64,000 nucleotides of DNA, from NCBI GenBank assembly GCA_016786745.1, contig JAEUVS010000092.1, forward strand, positions 1-64,000, given 5' to 3'. Each line of letters opens with the position of its first letter. Position 1 is the first letter of the stretch. The notes under the pieces were generated by a model. It saw nothing but the letters and a program-made list of their open reading frames with translations, did not search any database and was not told the origin of the DNA. This document shows, piece after piece, positions 29,119 through 36,262 of this stretch. Origin of the DNA: Chitinophagaceae bacterium (GTDB taxonomy: Bacteria > Bacteroidota > Bacteroidia > Chitinophagales > Chitinophagaceae). The translations under genes were made by a program, and so were the position numbers.

Positions 29119-30119
29119 GATGCCTGCCGGTCGTTAATTATCATTTCTCTCAATTCCCTGTTGTATTTATTCCGGTACTGTACAGGCGATAGCCCTGTAA
29201 ATTTTTTAAAAGTAGTTCTAAACGCCTTGGTATCGGTATATCCCACTTTATACATTACCTCATTCACATTTTCACGCGATGTTTCAAGGCTCATCTTCGC
29301 CGCCTCGATCTTTACACGCTGAATGTATTCCACAACCGTATTAGACGTCGCTTTTTTAAATCTCCTTTCAAGATTTCTTCTTCCTAATGCAAACATCGAC
29401 GCAAGCTGGTCTACACTGATCTTGTCATCGAAATTGCTTTCTATGAATTCCTGCGCTTTTTTGATAGGCTCGTCTTCATGGTCCTTCTGACCTTTGAACA
29501 TGATAAAGGGCGACTGACTCTGGCGGTCGATATCTATCTGGAAAGCTTTCGAGCAGAAAATAGCGATGTCGCGTCCGGCATATTTTTCTATCAGGTAAAG
29601 AATGAGGTTGAGATATGAAAAGGCGCCACCGCTGGAATAAATGCCGTTTTCGTCGGTAATAATTTTGTCTTCTACAAGCATTACCTCCGGATATGTTTTC
29701 CTGAAATCATTTGCAGCCATCCAATGTGTTGCGCATTGTTTTCCGTTGACAAGACCTGTTTCCGCCAGGAGGAACGCGCCTACGCACAGGCTGGCCACTT
29801 CGGCGCCATTATTATACTGTTTGATGATCCAGGGAACAAAGTCCTTATTATTCTCAACTGTCACACAGGGGTTGCCGTCCAGCGCCGGGATCACTATCAG
29901 GTCCGTGCGGTCTATATTCTTTATTAGCTCGTCGGCCCGCACGCTGAACATACCATTATACACCGGCGTATCTTCAGTGAGGCCCACCAGCTGCACCTTG
30001 AAAAGTGGCATCTTACCGATCCGTTTCAACATCTCGTTTACTTCGCTGAATAACAGTCTTGGACCTTCCAGGCTTCCGAGTATTGCTCCCTTTGGAATGA
30101 GGATTGAAATGTGTTTCAT
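29115..30119 (-). CDS. GlxA-family transcriptional regulator (DJ-1/PfpI plus AraC helix-turn-helix)
   Basis: The protein has 334 residues. The N-terminal half (about 1-190) is a DJ-1/PfpI-like domain with the cysteine in SLCVGAFLLAETGL, and the C-terminal half (about 215-325) is an AraC-type DNA-binding domain (VDQLASMFALGRRNLERRFKKAT, then VNEVMYKVGYTDTKAFRTTFKKFTGLSP). This combination defines the GlxA branch of AraC regulators. It is the first gene of the operon with GH30 and GH5 and overlaps GH30 by four bases, so it likely controls itself and them. The effector is unknown. Confidence 0.9.
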   Translation of the reverse strand: MKHISILIPKGAILGSLEGPRLLFSEVNEMLKRIGKMPLFKVQLVGLTEDTPVYNGMFSVRADELIKNIDRTDLIVIPALDGNPCVTVENNKDFVPWIIKQYNNGAEVASLCVGAFLLAETGLVNGKQCATHWMAANDFRKTYPEVMLVEDKIITDENGIYSSGGAFSYLNLILYLIEKYAGRDIAIFCSKAFQIDIDRQSQSPFIMFKGQKDHEDEPIKKAQEFIESNFDDKISVDQLASMFALGRRNLERRFKKATSNTVVEYIQRVKIEAAKMSLETSRENVNEVMYKVGYTDTKAFRTTFKKFTGLSPVQYRNKYNRELREMIINDRQAS

Positions 30120-30283
30120 CTGTATATGGCGTTTTTTGACGAATCGAAAGTAAGGAAGTTCAATGTCGCAAACAACCCCTCAAGTGGTCGGAATGACGCC
30201 CGCTACCTGGCCGGTCGACAGGGGGGCAGGCGCATCTTTTACCATCAAATAATCGTAACTTATAAGGGAGAAAAACCTGCTAT

Positions 30284-31369
30284 ATGAAAAAGCTCTTTTT
30301 CATAGCGCTGATAGTATTATTCAGTGCAGAACCTCTCCTGTGTTGTACCACTTTTTTCATACATAAGAATGGCCAGTTTGCCTTTGGCCGAAATTACGAT
30401 TGGATAACCGATGCAGGAATGGTGTGTTCAAATCTGCGCGGTCTTTCAAAAACATCTATTAAAATGCCTGAAGGATCTTCTGTCGACTGGGTGTCGAAGT
30501 ATGGAAGTATTACGTTCAACCAATATGGCAAAGAGTTTCCTAACGGAGGAATGAATGAAATGGGATTGGTGGTGGAAATGATGTGGCTCGATGGATCGCA
30601 ATATCCGAAACCTGATAAACGTCCTTCCATGTTTGTGCTTCAGTGGATACAGTATCAGCTCGATAATTGTGCAAGCGTAAAAGAAGTAATCGCCACAAAT
30701 AAAAAAATTCGCATTTCAACAAAGGGTAACGCGCCTGTTCATTATTTGATTGCAGATGCGAGTGGTGATGCCGCGACAATTGAATTTCTTGGTGGCAGGC
30801 TGGTTGTGCACAGGGGAACAAATCTCCCGCTGCCTGTTCTTGCAAACACCGCGTACGCTACCTCTTCGAAACTTGCCGATGTGGAAGTTTCGCCGGATGA
30901 ATTTGGCAACCTTCCTGCCAGCCATTCGTATAGTGATAATTCGGTGAGAAGATTTGCACATGCCTGCTCGATGGTGAAAAAATATCAGCAGTCTGATATC
31001 GGCTCTTCTATTGTTGACTATTCGTTCCAGATTCTTGACAAAGTGAACCAATCTGAATTTACCAAGTGGAGTATCGTTTACGATTTGAATAATAAAACTG
31101 TTTATTTCAAATCTGCACGTTTTCCGGATATCAAATCCCTTTCTTTTTCCGACATAGACCTCAGTTGCAATTCGAAAGCCGTCTCATTCGACATGAACCA
31201 ACCATCATCGGGTAACGTTGGAAAACTCTTAGCGCCTTTTTCCGATGAGCTCAACCTGAGTATTATGAGGACCGCTGTCAGCGAAAGTCGAAGCCAGGTT
31301 CCGTTAACAGAGGAACACGTAAAAAATTCCGTTGCCTATGCCTCGGCAATCCGGTGCAGCATCAATTAG
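30284..31369 (+). CDS. Exported linear amide C-N hydrolase (choloylglycine hydrolase-like Ntn enzyme)
   Basis: The protein has 361 residues. A signal peptide of about 20 residues ends in LLCC, and cleavage would expose C21 as the N-terminal nucleophile (CTTFF). This is the typical start of penicillin V acylase and bile salt hydrolase-like Ntn enzymes. Other family residues are FGRNYDW (Arg and Asp) and NGGMNEMGLVVEMMW (Asn). Members cut linear amide bonds outside peptide chains, including acyl-homoserine lactones in some cases. The substrate is unknown. It is a single gene, and its stop overlaps the end of the T9SS remnant on the other strand. Confidence 0.8.
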   Translation: MKKLFFIALIVLFSAEPLLCCTTFFIHKNGQFAFGRNYDWITDAGMVCSNLRGLSKTSIKMPEGSSVDWVSKYGSITFNQYGKEFPNGGMNEMGLVVEMMWLDGSQYPKPDKRPSMFVLQWIQYQLDNCASVKEVIATNKKIRISTKGNAPVHYLIADASGDAATIEFLGGRLVVHRGTNLPLPVLANTAYATSSKLADVEVSPDEFGNLPASHSYSDNSVRRFAHACSMVKKYQQSDIGSSIVDYSFQILDKVNQSEFTKWSIVYDLNNKTVYFKSARFPDIKSLSFSDIDLSCNSKAVSFDMNQPSSGNVGKLLAPFSDELNLSIMRTAVSESRSQVPLTEEHVKNSVAYASAIRCSIN

Positions 31370-31551
31370 TTATTTACAAGGATGCGTTTAGCCTGTGTTC
31401 CTGCCAAAAGAGTGTACATACCTTTAGCGAGACCATTTACATTAATGCTGTGAGTGCCTGCATTGGCCTGTTCGTGTTTAACCAGCTTGCCGTCAGCGCT
31501 AAATAATTTCAGGCTCATAGTTTTGCTTACCTGCACGTTTGACGCTTCGGG
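31366..31551 (-). pseudogene. Remnant of a T9SS type A C-terminal sorting domain
   Basis: The 61 codons after the stop of the MBL-fold gene, in the same frame, read as a type IX secretion sorting domain. Typical pieces are MSLKLFSADGKLVKHEQ, NAGTHSINVNGLAKGMY and the Lys/Arg-rich end AKRILVNN followed by TAA (31366-31368). It has no start codon of its own apart from an internal ATG, and no cargo domain. The MBL protein has no signal peptide, so the two did not form a secreted protein. It is best read as the tail of a deleted T9SS cargo gene, truncated at its 5' end. Its stop overlaps the convergent gene by four bases. Confidence 0.7.
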
Positions 31552-32397
31552 TCAAAGAGATGCGCTGCTAAACATCCCGCCGTGTAAAAGCACCTCGTAA
31601 GGTTGGCCGATATCTTCGGCAAAGCCGGCGAATTTGCCGGGGTCGGCGGTATTGAAGGTGAACATATCATAATGACAGGGGATCACCATTTTTGCCCCGA
31701 TATCGCGGCCAAGGGTTGCAGCTTCCTGCGCATCGAGATTACCTGCCACGCCCCTTGACGGATCGTTACCATTTATTGGAAGAAATGCCAGATCTATATT
31801 ATAGGGCCTCAAAATATCTACCATCCCATCAAACCATAACGTATCCCCACTATGGTAGATGGTCCAGGCGCCGAACCTGATTACATAGCCCATGAATTTG
31901 CATTTCCCTTTTTCGTTCCTTTCAATTTCATTATGCTTCGCTGGCACGCCATAAAATGTAAACTCATCCACCGTTACGCTTTCGCCGGCGTCAAGGCCCG
32001 TAGGGTAATTTACATCACATTGAACGCGATCACAAACAAACTGCCTGTTCGCTTCCGGTATAATGAATTGAATGCCCGGATTATTTTTTAAGATTGGTTG
32101 CAACGTTGCAGCATCGAGGTGATCGGTATGATTGTGGCTTGAAGAAACGATCGAAATATTCTCCAGCAATTCCGGCGCGATAACCCTTTCGCTCATGCGA
32201 ATATGCGGTTTGTTAGTCGACGCATATTTTACGGTAAGCGAATCAGAAAGATAAGGATCTACCAGGATACGCTTACCATTAAACGTGACCAGGTAGCCGC
32301 TTTGTCCCAACCACCAGGCGTGAAAGTTTACACTGTCGTTCGCAAACCGCCCGACCTCGTTAATCAGTTCTTCATCTTTTAGATGTGCGGGAATCAT
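31552..32397 (-). CDS. Metallo-beta-lactamase-fold hydrolase (UlaG-like)
   Basis: The protein has 281 residues from the ATG at 32397. A longer frame overlaps the upstream gene and encodes nothing family-like before MIPAHL. The metal-binding motif is H88, H90, D92 and H93 (SSHNHTDHLD). Further ligands are probably in YHSGDT and PCHYDMF. The pattern is that of cytoplasmic MBL hydrolases related to UlaG, a lactonase of L-ascorbate-6-phosphate. The start codon overlaps the upstream stop by one base (TAATG). As the last gene of the five-gene operon it may hydrolyse a phosphorylated lactone, but this is inference. Confidence 0.82.
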   Translation of the reverse strand: MIPAHLKDEELINEVGRFANDSVNFHAWWLGQSGYLVTFNGKRILVDPYLSDSLTVKYASTNKPHIRMSERVIAPELLENISIVSSSHNHTDHLDAATLQPILKNNPGIQFIIPEANRQFVCDRVQCDVNYPTGLDAGESVTVDEFTFYGVPAKHNEIERNEKGKCKFMGYVIRFGAWTIYHSGDTLWFDGMVDILRPYNIDLAFLPINGNDPSRGVAGNLDAQEAATLGRDIGAKMVIPCHYDMFTFNTADPGKFAGFAEDIGQPYEVLLHGGMFSSASL

Positions 32398-33425
32398 TAC
32401 AGTTGTTTTCTTACCATGTGCGCACCCTTTACCATGTTTGCCAGCTTTCGCCTTGCGGCCCACCGTGCAGTCTGGCTGAGACCGCAATCGGGAGCTACCG
32501 ATAATTTTTCTGCCGGAACATATTTCAGGCACCGTTCGATTCTCTCTTTAACATCTTCAGCTGTTTCTACGTAATAATTTTTTACGTCCACCACACCTAC
32601 GGCCACATCCATCTTTTCTGCGAAAGGAGCGAGCAATTCAATTTCTGCAAACTCACGATTGGCCATTTCAATATGAATTTCATCTACGCTGAGATCCAGG
32701 AATGATGGAAGCATTGGTTTGATGCTTCTGTATCCAACCGGCCTTCCTTTGAAATTTCCAAAGCACATGTGTGTCGACAACCGGCATTTGCCCCTGATGG
32801 ATTGAACAGTTCTATTGAATATGTCGACGAATCTCTTTGTGTCTTCTTTGTATGCGTAGCAGCTCATTGATGGTTCGTCAACTGTAATTTCAGTGCATCC
32901 TGCGGCAACAATATCCTCAAGCTCCTTGCTAACAATAGGTAACAGCGCTTCAGTGATTTCGAACCGGTCTTTGTAATTTTTATTTGGAAGAAGTCGCCCG
33001 CTTAACGTGTAAGGACCAGGCACACTTGATTTGAGTACAACATTGGAAGGAGCGAGTCTTTTCAACCGTTGGAATTCTTTTACGCCACCGAGACCGTTGG
33101 GTGCGGTAAGCGTGTCGATGATGTCGTGTTTGCCGCGTTGATCGTGCGCGGGCGGACCGAATTTCCGCACTTCAGTTTCGTTTGGCAGTATTCCTTTTAT
33201 AAATCCATAAAACGAAAGGTTGAAGTCGAGCCGTGTTTGCTCTCCATCGGTGATAACGTCGAGACCGGCTGCCACCTGGTCGTGGATGGCGTTTACCACT
33301 GCATCGTCTACCATTTCTTCGATGTCGGCGGCGCCGAATTTGTTGAGATTTTGTGAAGCAAATTCCAGCCATCCTGGGAATGGATAGCTGCCGATAACCG
33401 TTGTTCTGATTGGAAATTCTTTCAT
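32397..33425 (-). CDS. Single-domain MetE-like methyltransferase
   Basis: The protein has 342 residues and equals only the C-terminal catalytic half of cobalamin-independent methionine synthase MetE. The four zinc ligands seen in MetE are all present: H219, C221, E253 and C314 (THMCFGN, HIEMANR, APDCGL). The N-terminal folate-binding-related half of normal MetE is absent. Short forms are known in archaea and some bacteria and use other methyl donors. It moves a methyl group to a thiol, perhaps homocysteine or another acceptor. It lies in an operon between SIS and MBL genes, 10 bp after the SIS stop, which is unusual for methionine synthesis. Confidence 0.82.
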   Translation of the reverse strand: MKEFPIRTTVIGSYPFPGWLEFASQNLNKFGAADIEEMVDDAVVNAIHDQVAAGLDVITDGEQTRLDFNLSFYGFIKGILPNETEVRKFGPPAHDQRGKHDIIDTLTAPNGLGGVKEFQRLKRLAPSNVVLKSSVPGPYTLSGRLLPNKNYKDRFEITEALLPIVSKELEDIVAAGCTEITVDEPSMSCYAYKEDTKRFVDIFNRTVQSIRGKCRLSTHMCFGNFKGRPVGYRSIKPMLPSFLDLSVDEIHIEMANREFAEIELLAPFAEKMDVAVGVVDVKNYYVETAEDVKERIERCLKYVPAEKLSVAPDCGLSQTARWAARRKLANMVKGAHMVRKQL

Positions 33426-33435
33426 TTAGTTATAT

Positions 33436-34215
33436 TTAATTGCCTGCGTTCCGGAATACTTCTGCCATCCGGTGCGCATGCTCGTCGTACGCGTTTTCAA
33501 ATAGTTCCTTAGCTTTTTCGGCGCCAACAATAGCATTTGCGGTTAATACCTTCGGTGGTTTACCCGCTGCTGTCAAAATCGCTGCCACTTCTGCTTTGAT
33601 GGAGTTAATTACCATTATGCCACCGACGGTTGAACCGGGCGAGACGGGTGTTTCGAGACCCGGAATGTTTATCATTGAATCGCCAACCGGTGCGCCGCTG
33701 TCAAGTACAAGATCGGCGAAGTCGGATAATTTTTTTCCGTCGCTTCTCTTGCTTTGAGATTGTGAAAGATGACTTTTTGTGACCAGGGCTACCACCTTTA
33801 TACCTTTCGCTTTGAACAGTTCTGCCATTTCAATTGGAACGATATTGCAGCCGCTTGAAGAAACGACAAGCGCTGTATCTTTTTTGTCGAGGCCAAAATT
33901 TCTCAGAATTCTTTCGGCAAGCCCCGGAACATTTTCGAGGAACATAGCCTGGCGCTGTCCATTTGCGCCTGCGACATTATTATGGTACGTAAGTGACAAT
34001 TCGACTATTGGATTGAAACCGGGGTATGATCCGTAACGCGGCCACATTTCTTCGACCATTATGCGACTATGGCCCGTGCCGAATACATGTACCACCCTGT
34101 TTGCGAGAATGCTTTCGGCGAACCATGCTGCGGCTTGTTTGATTTCCTTTTCCTGCGCTTCGACTTTATCTGCGATTGCGCGGCATTTTTCGATGTATTG
34201 TTTTGTAAAACTCAT
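33436..34215 (-). CDS. SIS-domain protein (UPF0309-like sugar isomerase)
   Basis: The protein has 259 residues. It has a SIS (sugar isomerase) fold, with HVFGTGHSRIMVEEMW (phosphosugar loop) and the second motif ALVVSSSGCNIVPIEMAELFKAKG. The N-terminal helix and the lack of a second SIS domain fit the UPF0309 group, whose members bind phosphosugars or amino sugars. Its reaction is not known. It lies between the ROK kinase and the MetE-like gene. A 15-bp inverted repeat sits between it and the kinase gene. Confidence 0.78.
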   Translation of the reverse strand: MSFTKQYIEKCRAIADKVEAQEKEIKQAAAWFAESILANRVVHVFGTGHSRIMVEEMWPRYGSYPGFNPIVELSLTYHNNVAGANGQRQAMFLENVPGLAERILRNFGLDKKDTALVVSSSGCNIVPIEMAELFKAKGIKVVALVTKSHLSQSQSKRSDGKKLSDFADLVLDSGAPVGDSMINIPGLETPVSPGSTVGGIMVINSIKAEVAAILTAAGKPPKVLTANAIVGAEKAKELFENAYDEHAHRMAEVFRNAGN

Positions 34216-34246
34216 TTTAGTTTTTTCTTTTTCGGAATCTCTAGTC

Positions 34247-34292
34247 GTGAGGTGTGAGGCGTGATTTTGGATTTTGTCGCCTCACGCCTCAC
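34247..34292. repeat. Heptamer-based inverted repeat between kinase and SIS genes
   Basis: GTGAGGTGTGAGGCG (34247-34261) and CGCCTCACGCCTCAC (34278-34292) form a 15-bp stem with one G-T pair and a 16-base loop. The right arm and the bases after it are tandem heptamers: CGCCTCA twice, then CGCTTCA. It begins 10 bases after the kinase stop on the minus strand. No long U-tract follows, so it could be an attenuator or RNA-stabilising hairpin inside the operon rather than a full terminator. Confidence 0.7.
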
Positions 34293-34302
34293 GCTTCACG
34301 CC

Positions 34303-35187
34303 TTAAGCCTGCACCGATGCAAAACACGCGGCGCCTATTGCACCGGCCATATCGTTGAATTGTGCCTTTACAATTTCTACCTTGTTGCCACCAGGCCTCC
34401 ACTCATAAAGCGAAAGAAATCTTTCCAGTGGTTCGGCGAGGTCGGCTCCTGCCTCTGTTATCCCTCCTCCAAGAATCACACATTCCGGTGAAATCATATT
34501 GGAAATGGATGCAATAGCGATGGCCAGTTTTCTCACCGATGCGAGCCAAACCCATTTTGCAAAATGGTCGCCCGCGCGGTATGCTTCCAGCAATGAATGT
34601 GTGTCTTTATACTGACCTAACGAACGTTTTTGTATTGTACAGTTGCCGATCGCGTCCTCAAGGCTCCCCGGCATGCCGGTGATATCCGCAGGATCTTCGC
34701 AATTCAAAGAAATGTGACCGATATGTCCGGCTTTCTGAAAGTTTCCCTGGTATGGCTTTCCATCAATTAATATTGCTCCGCCAACGCCGGTGCCAAGTGT
34801 AAGCATCACCGCGTTTTTACGGTTTTTTGCTGAACCGAGTGTTGACTCGGCCATCAATGCGGCCACCGCATCATTCAACACCCACGTTTTACGACTTAGA
34901 AAATTCGACCAGTCAAAAGCCTCAAGTCCATGCAGGCGGCCCGGCATAAACTCAATCACCGAGTTATTCTGATCCGGAATTCCGGGCGCTGAAATACCCA
35001 CAACGAAATTGCTGAGGCCAAGTTTTTCCTTTGCCTGTTCTATCGAACCCTGGATTGTTTGCTTCCAGTTTTCGTAACCATCGTTGGTGGGTGTGTATTC
35101 CTGGTAGAGTAATCCTCCGTGTCCGTCGACAGCAACGGTTTTTATCCGCGTCCCTCCAAGATCAACTCCTATTGCAATTTTCGACAT
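34303..35187 (-). CDS. ROK-family sugar kinase lacking the zinc-binding cysteines
   Basis: The protein has 294 residues. The ATP phosphate loop is IGVDLGGTRIKTVAVD, the catalytic base is D106 in VLNDAVAA, and LTLGTGVGGAIL is present. In usual ROK kinases the next motif is CxCGxxGC, which holds zinc and stabilises the sugar site. Here it reads DITGMPGS (168-175), so all three cysteines are gone while the glycines and L176/E177 stay. It is still likely to phosphorylate a hexose, such as glucose. It follows the SDR gene with a 9-bp gap. The exact substrate is unknown. Confidence 0.88.
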   Translation of the reverse strand: MSKIAIGVDLGGTRIKTVAVDGHGGLLYQEYTPTNDGYENWKQTIQGSIEQAKEKLGLSNFVVGISAPGIPDQNNSVIEFMPGRLHGLEAFDWSNFLSRKTWVLNDAVAALMAESTLGSAKNRKNAVMLTLGTGVGGAILIDGKPYQGNFQKAGHIGHISLNCEDPADITGMPGSLEDAIGNCTIQKRSLGQYKDTHSLLEAYRAGDHFAKWVWLASVRKLAIAIASISNMISPECVILGGGITEAGADLAEPLERFLSLYEWRPGGNKVEIVKAQFNDMAGAIGAACFASVQA

Positions 35188-35196
35188 GTATTGAAA

Positions 35197-35988
35197 TTAA
35201 TATTGTCCTTCTGTTATGCTCCATCCACCGTCTACAGCTATTACTTGTCCCGTAATAAAATTCGCGTGATCGGACAATAAAAATACTGCGAGGCCGTCGG
35301 CGTCGTCGGGAACGCCGATTCTGCCGCCATCGAGTGGTTGTTTGGTTTTTATAAACTGCATAATATTTTCATCGGTCGCTGCTCTTTTAGACATTGGCGT
35401 TTCAATGAGCGCGGGGGCGATCACATTTATGCGGATATTATTTTGCGCATAGTACGATGCTATTGATTTTGAAAAACCAATAACTGCGGATTTTGCCGCT
35501 GCGTAAGCATGCGTGGTGAAGTATTTGGGAGAAGGCGAATAGCCCAGCACCGAACCCATGTTAAGGATAGCGCCGGCCTGTTTGTGTTCGAGAAAATACC
35601 TTACAGCCGCACGATTCGAGAGCATCAATGAAGATAAATTTAGGTTTAAGGTTTGCTCCCATCCTTCAAGCGACATTTCGTGAAGCGGGCCGTCGCCATA
35701 TTTTCTGCCACTACCTCCGGCAACATGATAAATGCCATCGAAACCGCCGAAGCTTGTTGTACAGATCCTGATCGCGGATTCAGCCGCGTCTTCTTTGGAA
35801 GCGTCGGCGATGGCTACTTTACCATTTTCTTTCAGCTGGCTCACGGCTGCGGCAGCAGTTTCTTCATTTCTGCCTGTTACCACTACGCGGGCGCCTTCGC
35901 GGATGCAGGCAAGTGCGGCCGATAATCCCATTCCGGATGTTCCGCCCATTATCACCAGCCTTTTACCCGTAAGCCAATTTCCTGACAT
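35197..35988 (-). CDS. Short-chain dehydrogenase/reductase
   Basis: The protein has 263 residues, a classical SDR. The NAD(P)-binding glycine motif is GGTSGMG (15-21), and the catalytic triad is S146, Y162 and K166 (AYAAAK). The C-terminal VIAVDGGWS is typical. R40 after the second strand (VVVTGR) suggests NADP preference. It is the first gene of the five-gene operon. By neighbours it may oxidise or reduce a sugar or sugar acid. No further specificity can be read. Confidence 0.88.
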   Translation of the reverse strand: MSGNWLTGKRLVIMGGTSGMGLSAALACIREGARVVVTGRNEETAAAAVSQLKENGKVAIADASKEDAAESAIRICTTSFGGFDGIYHVAGGSGRKYGDGPLHEMSLEGWEQTLNLNLSSLMLSNRAAVRYFLEHKQAGAILNMGSVLGYSPSPKYFTTHAYAAAKSAVIGFSKSIASYYAQNNIRINVIAPALIETPMSKRAATDENIMQFIKTKQPLDGGRIGVPDDADGLAVFLLSDHANFITGQVIAVDGGWSITEGQY

Positions 35989-36032
35989 GTCGCCGCTGCA
36001 AGTTTTTGTTTAGCGCGGTGAAATTAAATAAA

Positions 36033-36055
36033 AATCCCCCCAAAATGGGGGGATT
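36033..36055 (-). terminator. Intrinsic terminator downstream of the OmpA gene
   Basis: AATCCCCCC and GGGGGGATT form a perfect 9-bp stem around AAAAT. On the minus strand the right side is followed by a T-rich stretch (TTTTTATTT), as expected for a terminator. It lies about 210 bases after the OmpA stop, beyond the repeat block, and 45 bases upstream of the SDR start. Confidence 0.8.
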
Positions 36056-36083
36056 GAGAATATGGTTGGAGGATGGTTTTATT

Positions 36084-36249
36084 GCTGATCCCTCACACTC
36101 GCCCTGCGGGCTCGGTTCGGGATGACAGCAAACTCACTGATGTCATTCCGAGCGCCTGATGTCATCCCGAGCGGAACGAGGAAGCATTGATGTCATCCTG
36201 AGCCCATTCGGCTTACGCCTCAGGGTAAACTCCGCGAGGGATCGGCGGA
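36084..36249. repeat. Intergenic repeat block, copy B (long form)
   Basis: The block starts with the two 13-mers also found at 13594-13627 (here at 36084-36096 and 36116-36128). Three copies of TGATGTCATNCNGAGC follow at 36138, 36157 and 36188, and it ends with an inverted pair related to CTCCGC/GCGGAG (36230-36249). It lies just after the OmpA gene. There is no coding potential. It is a composite of a dispersed repeat of unknown role. Confidence 0.7.
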
Positions 36250-36262
36250 GAAGCCACTTTCA

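Noticed and set aside
30179..30240. GC-rich stretch before the amide hydrolase, resembling a REP-like sequence
   Set aside because: It shares only a short piece (GGAATGACG) with the repeat at 36084 and forms no convincing stem, so it is not called.
32398..32532. 45-residue extension of the MBL-fold protein
   Set aside because: It lies in the coding sequence of the MetE-like gene and has no family sequence. The TAATG junction gives a natural start.
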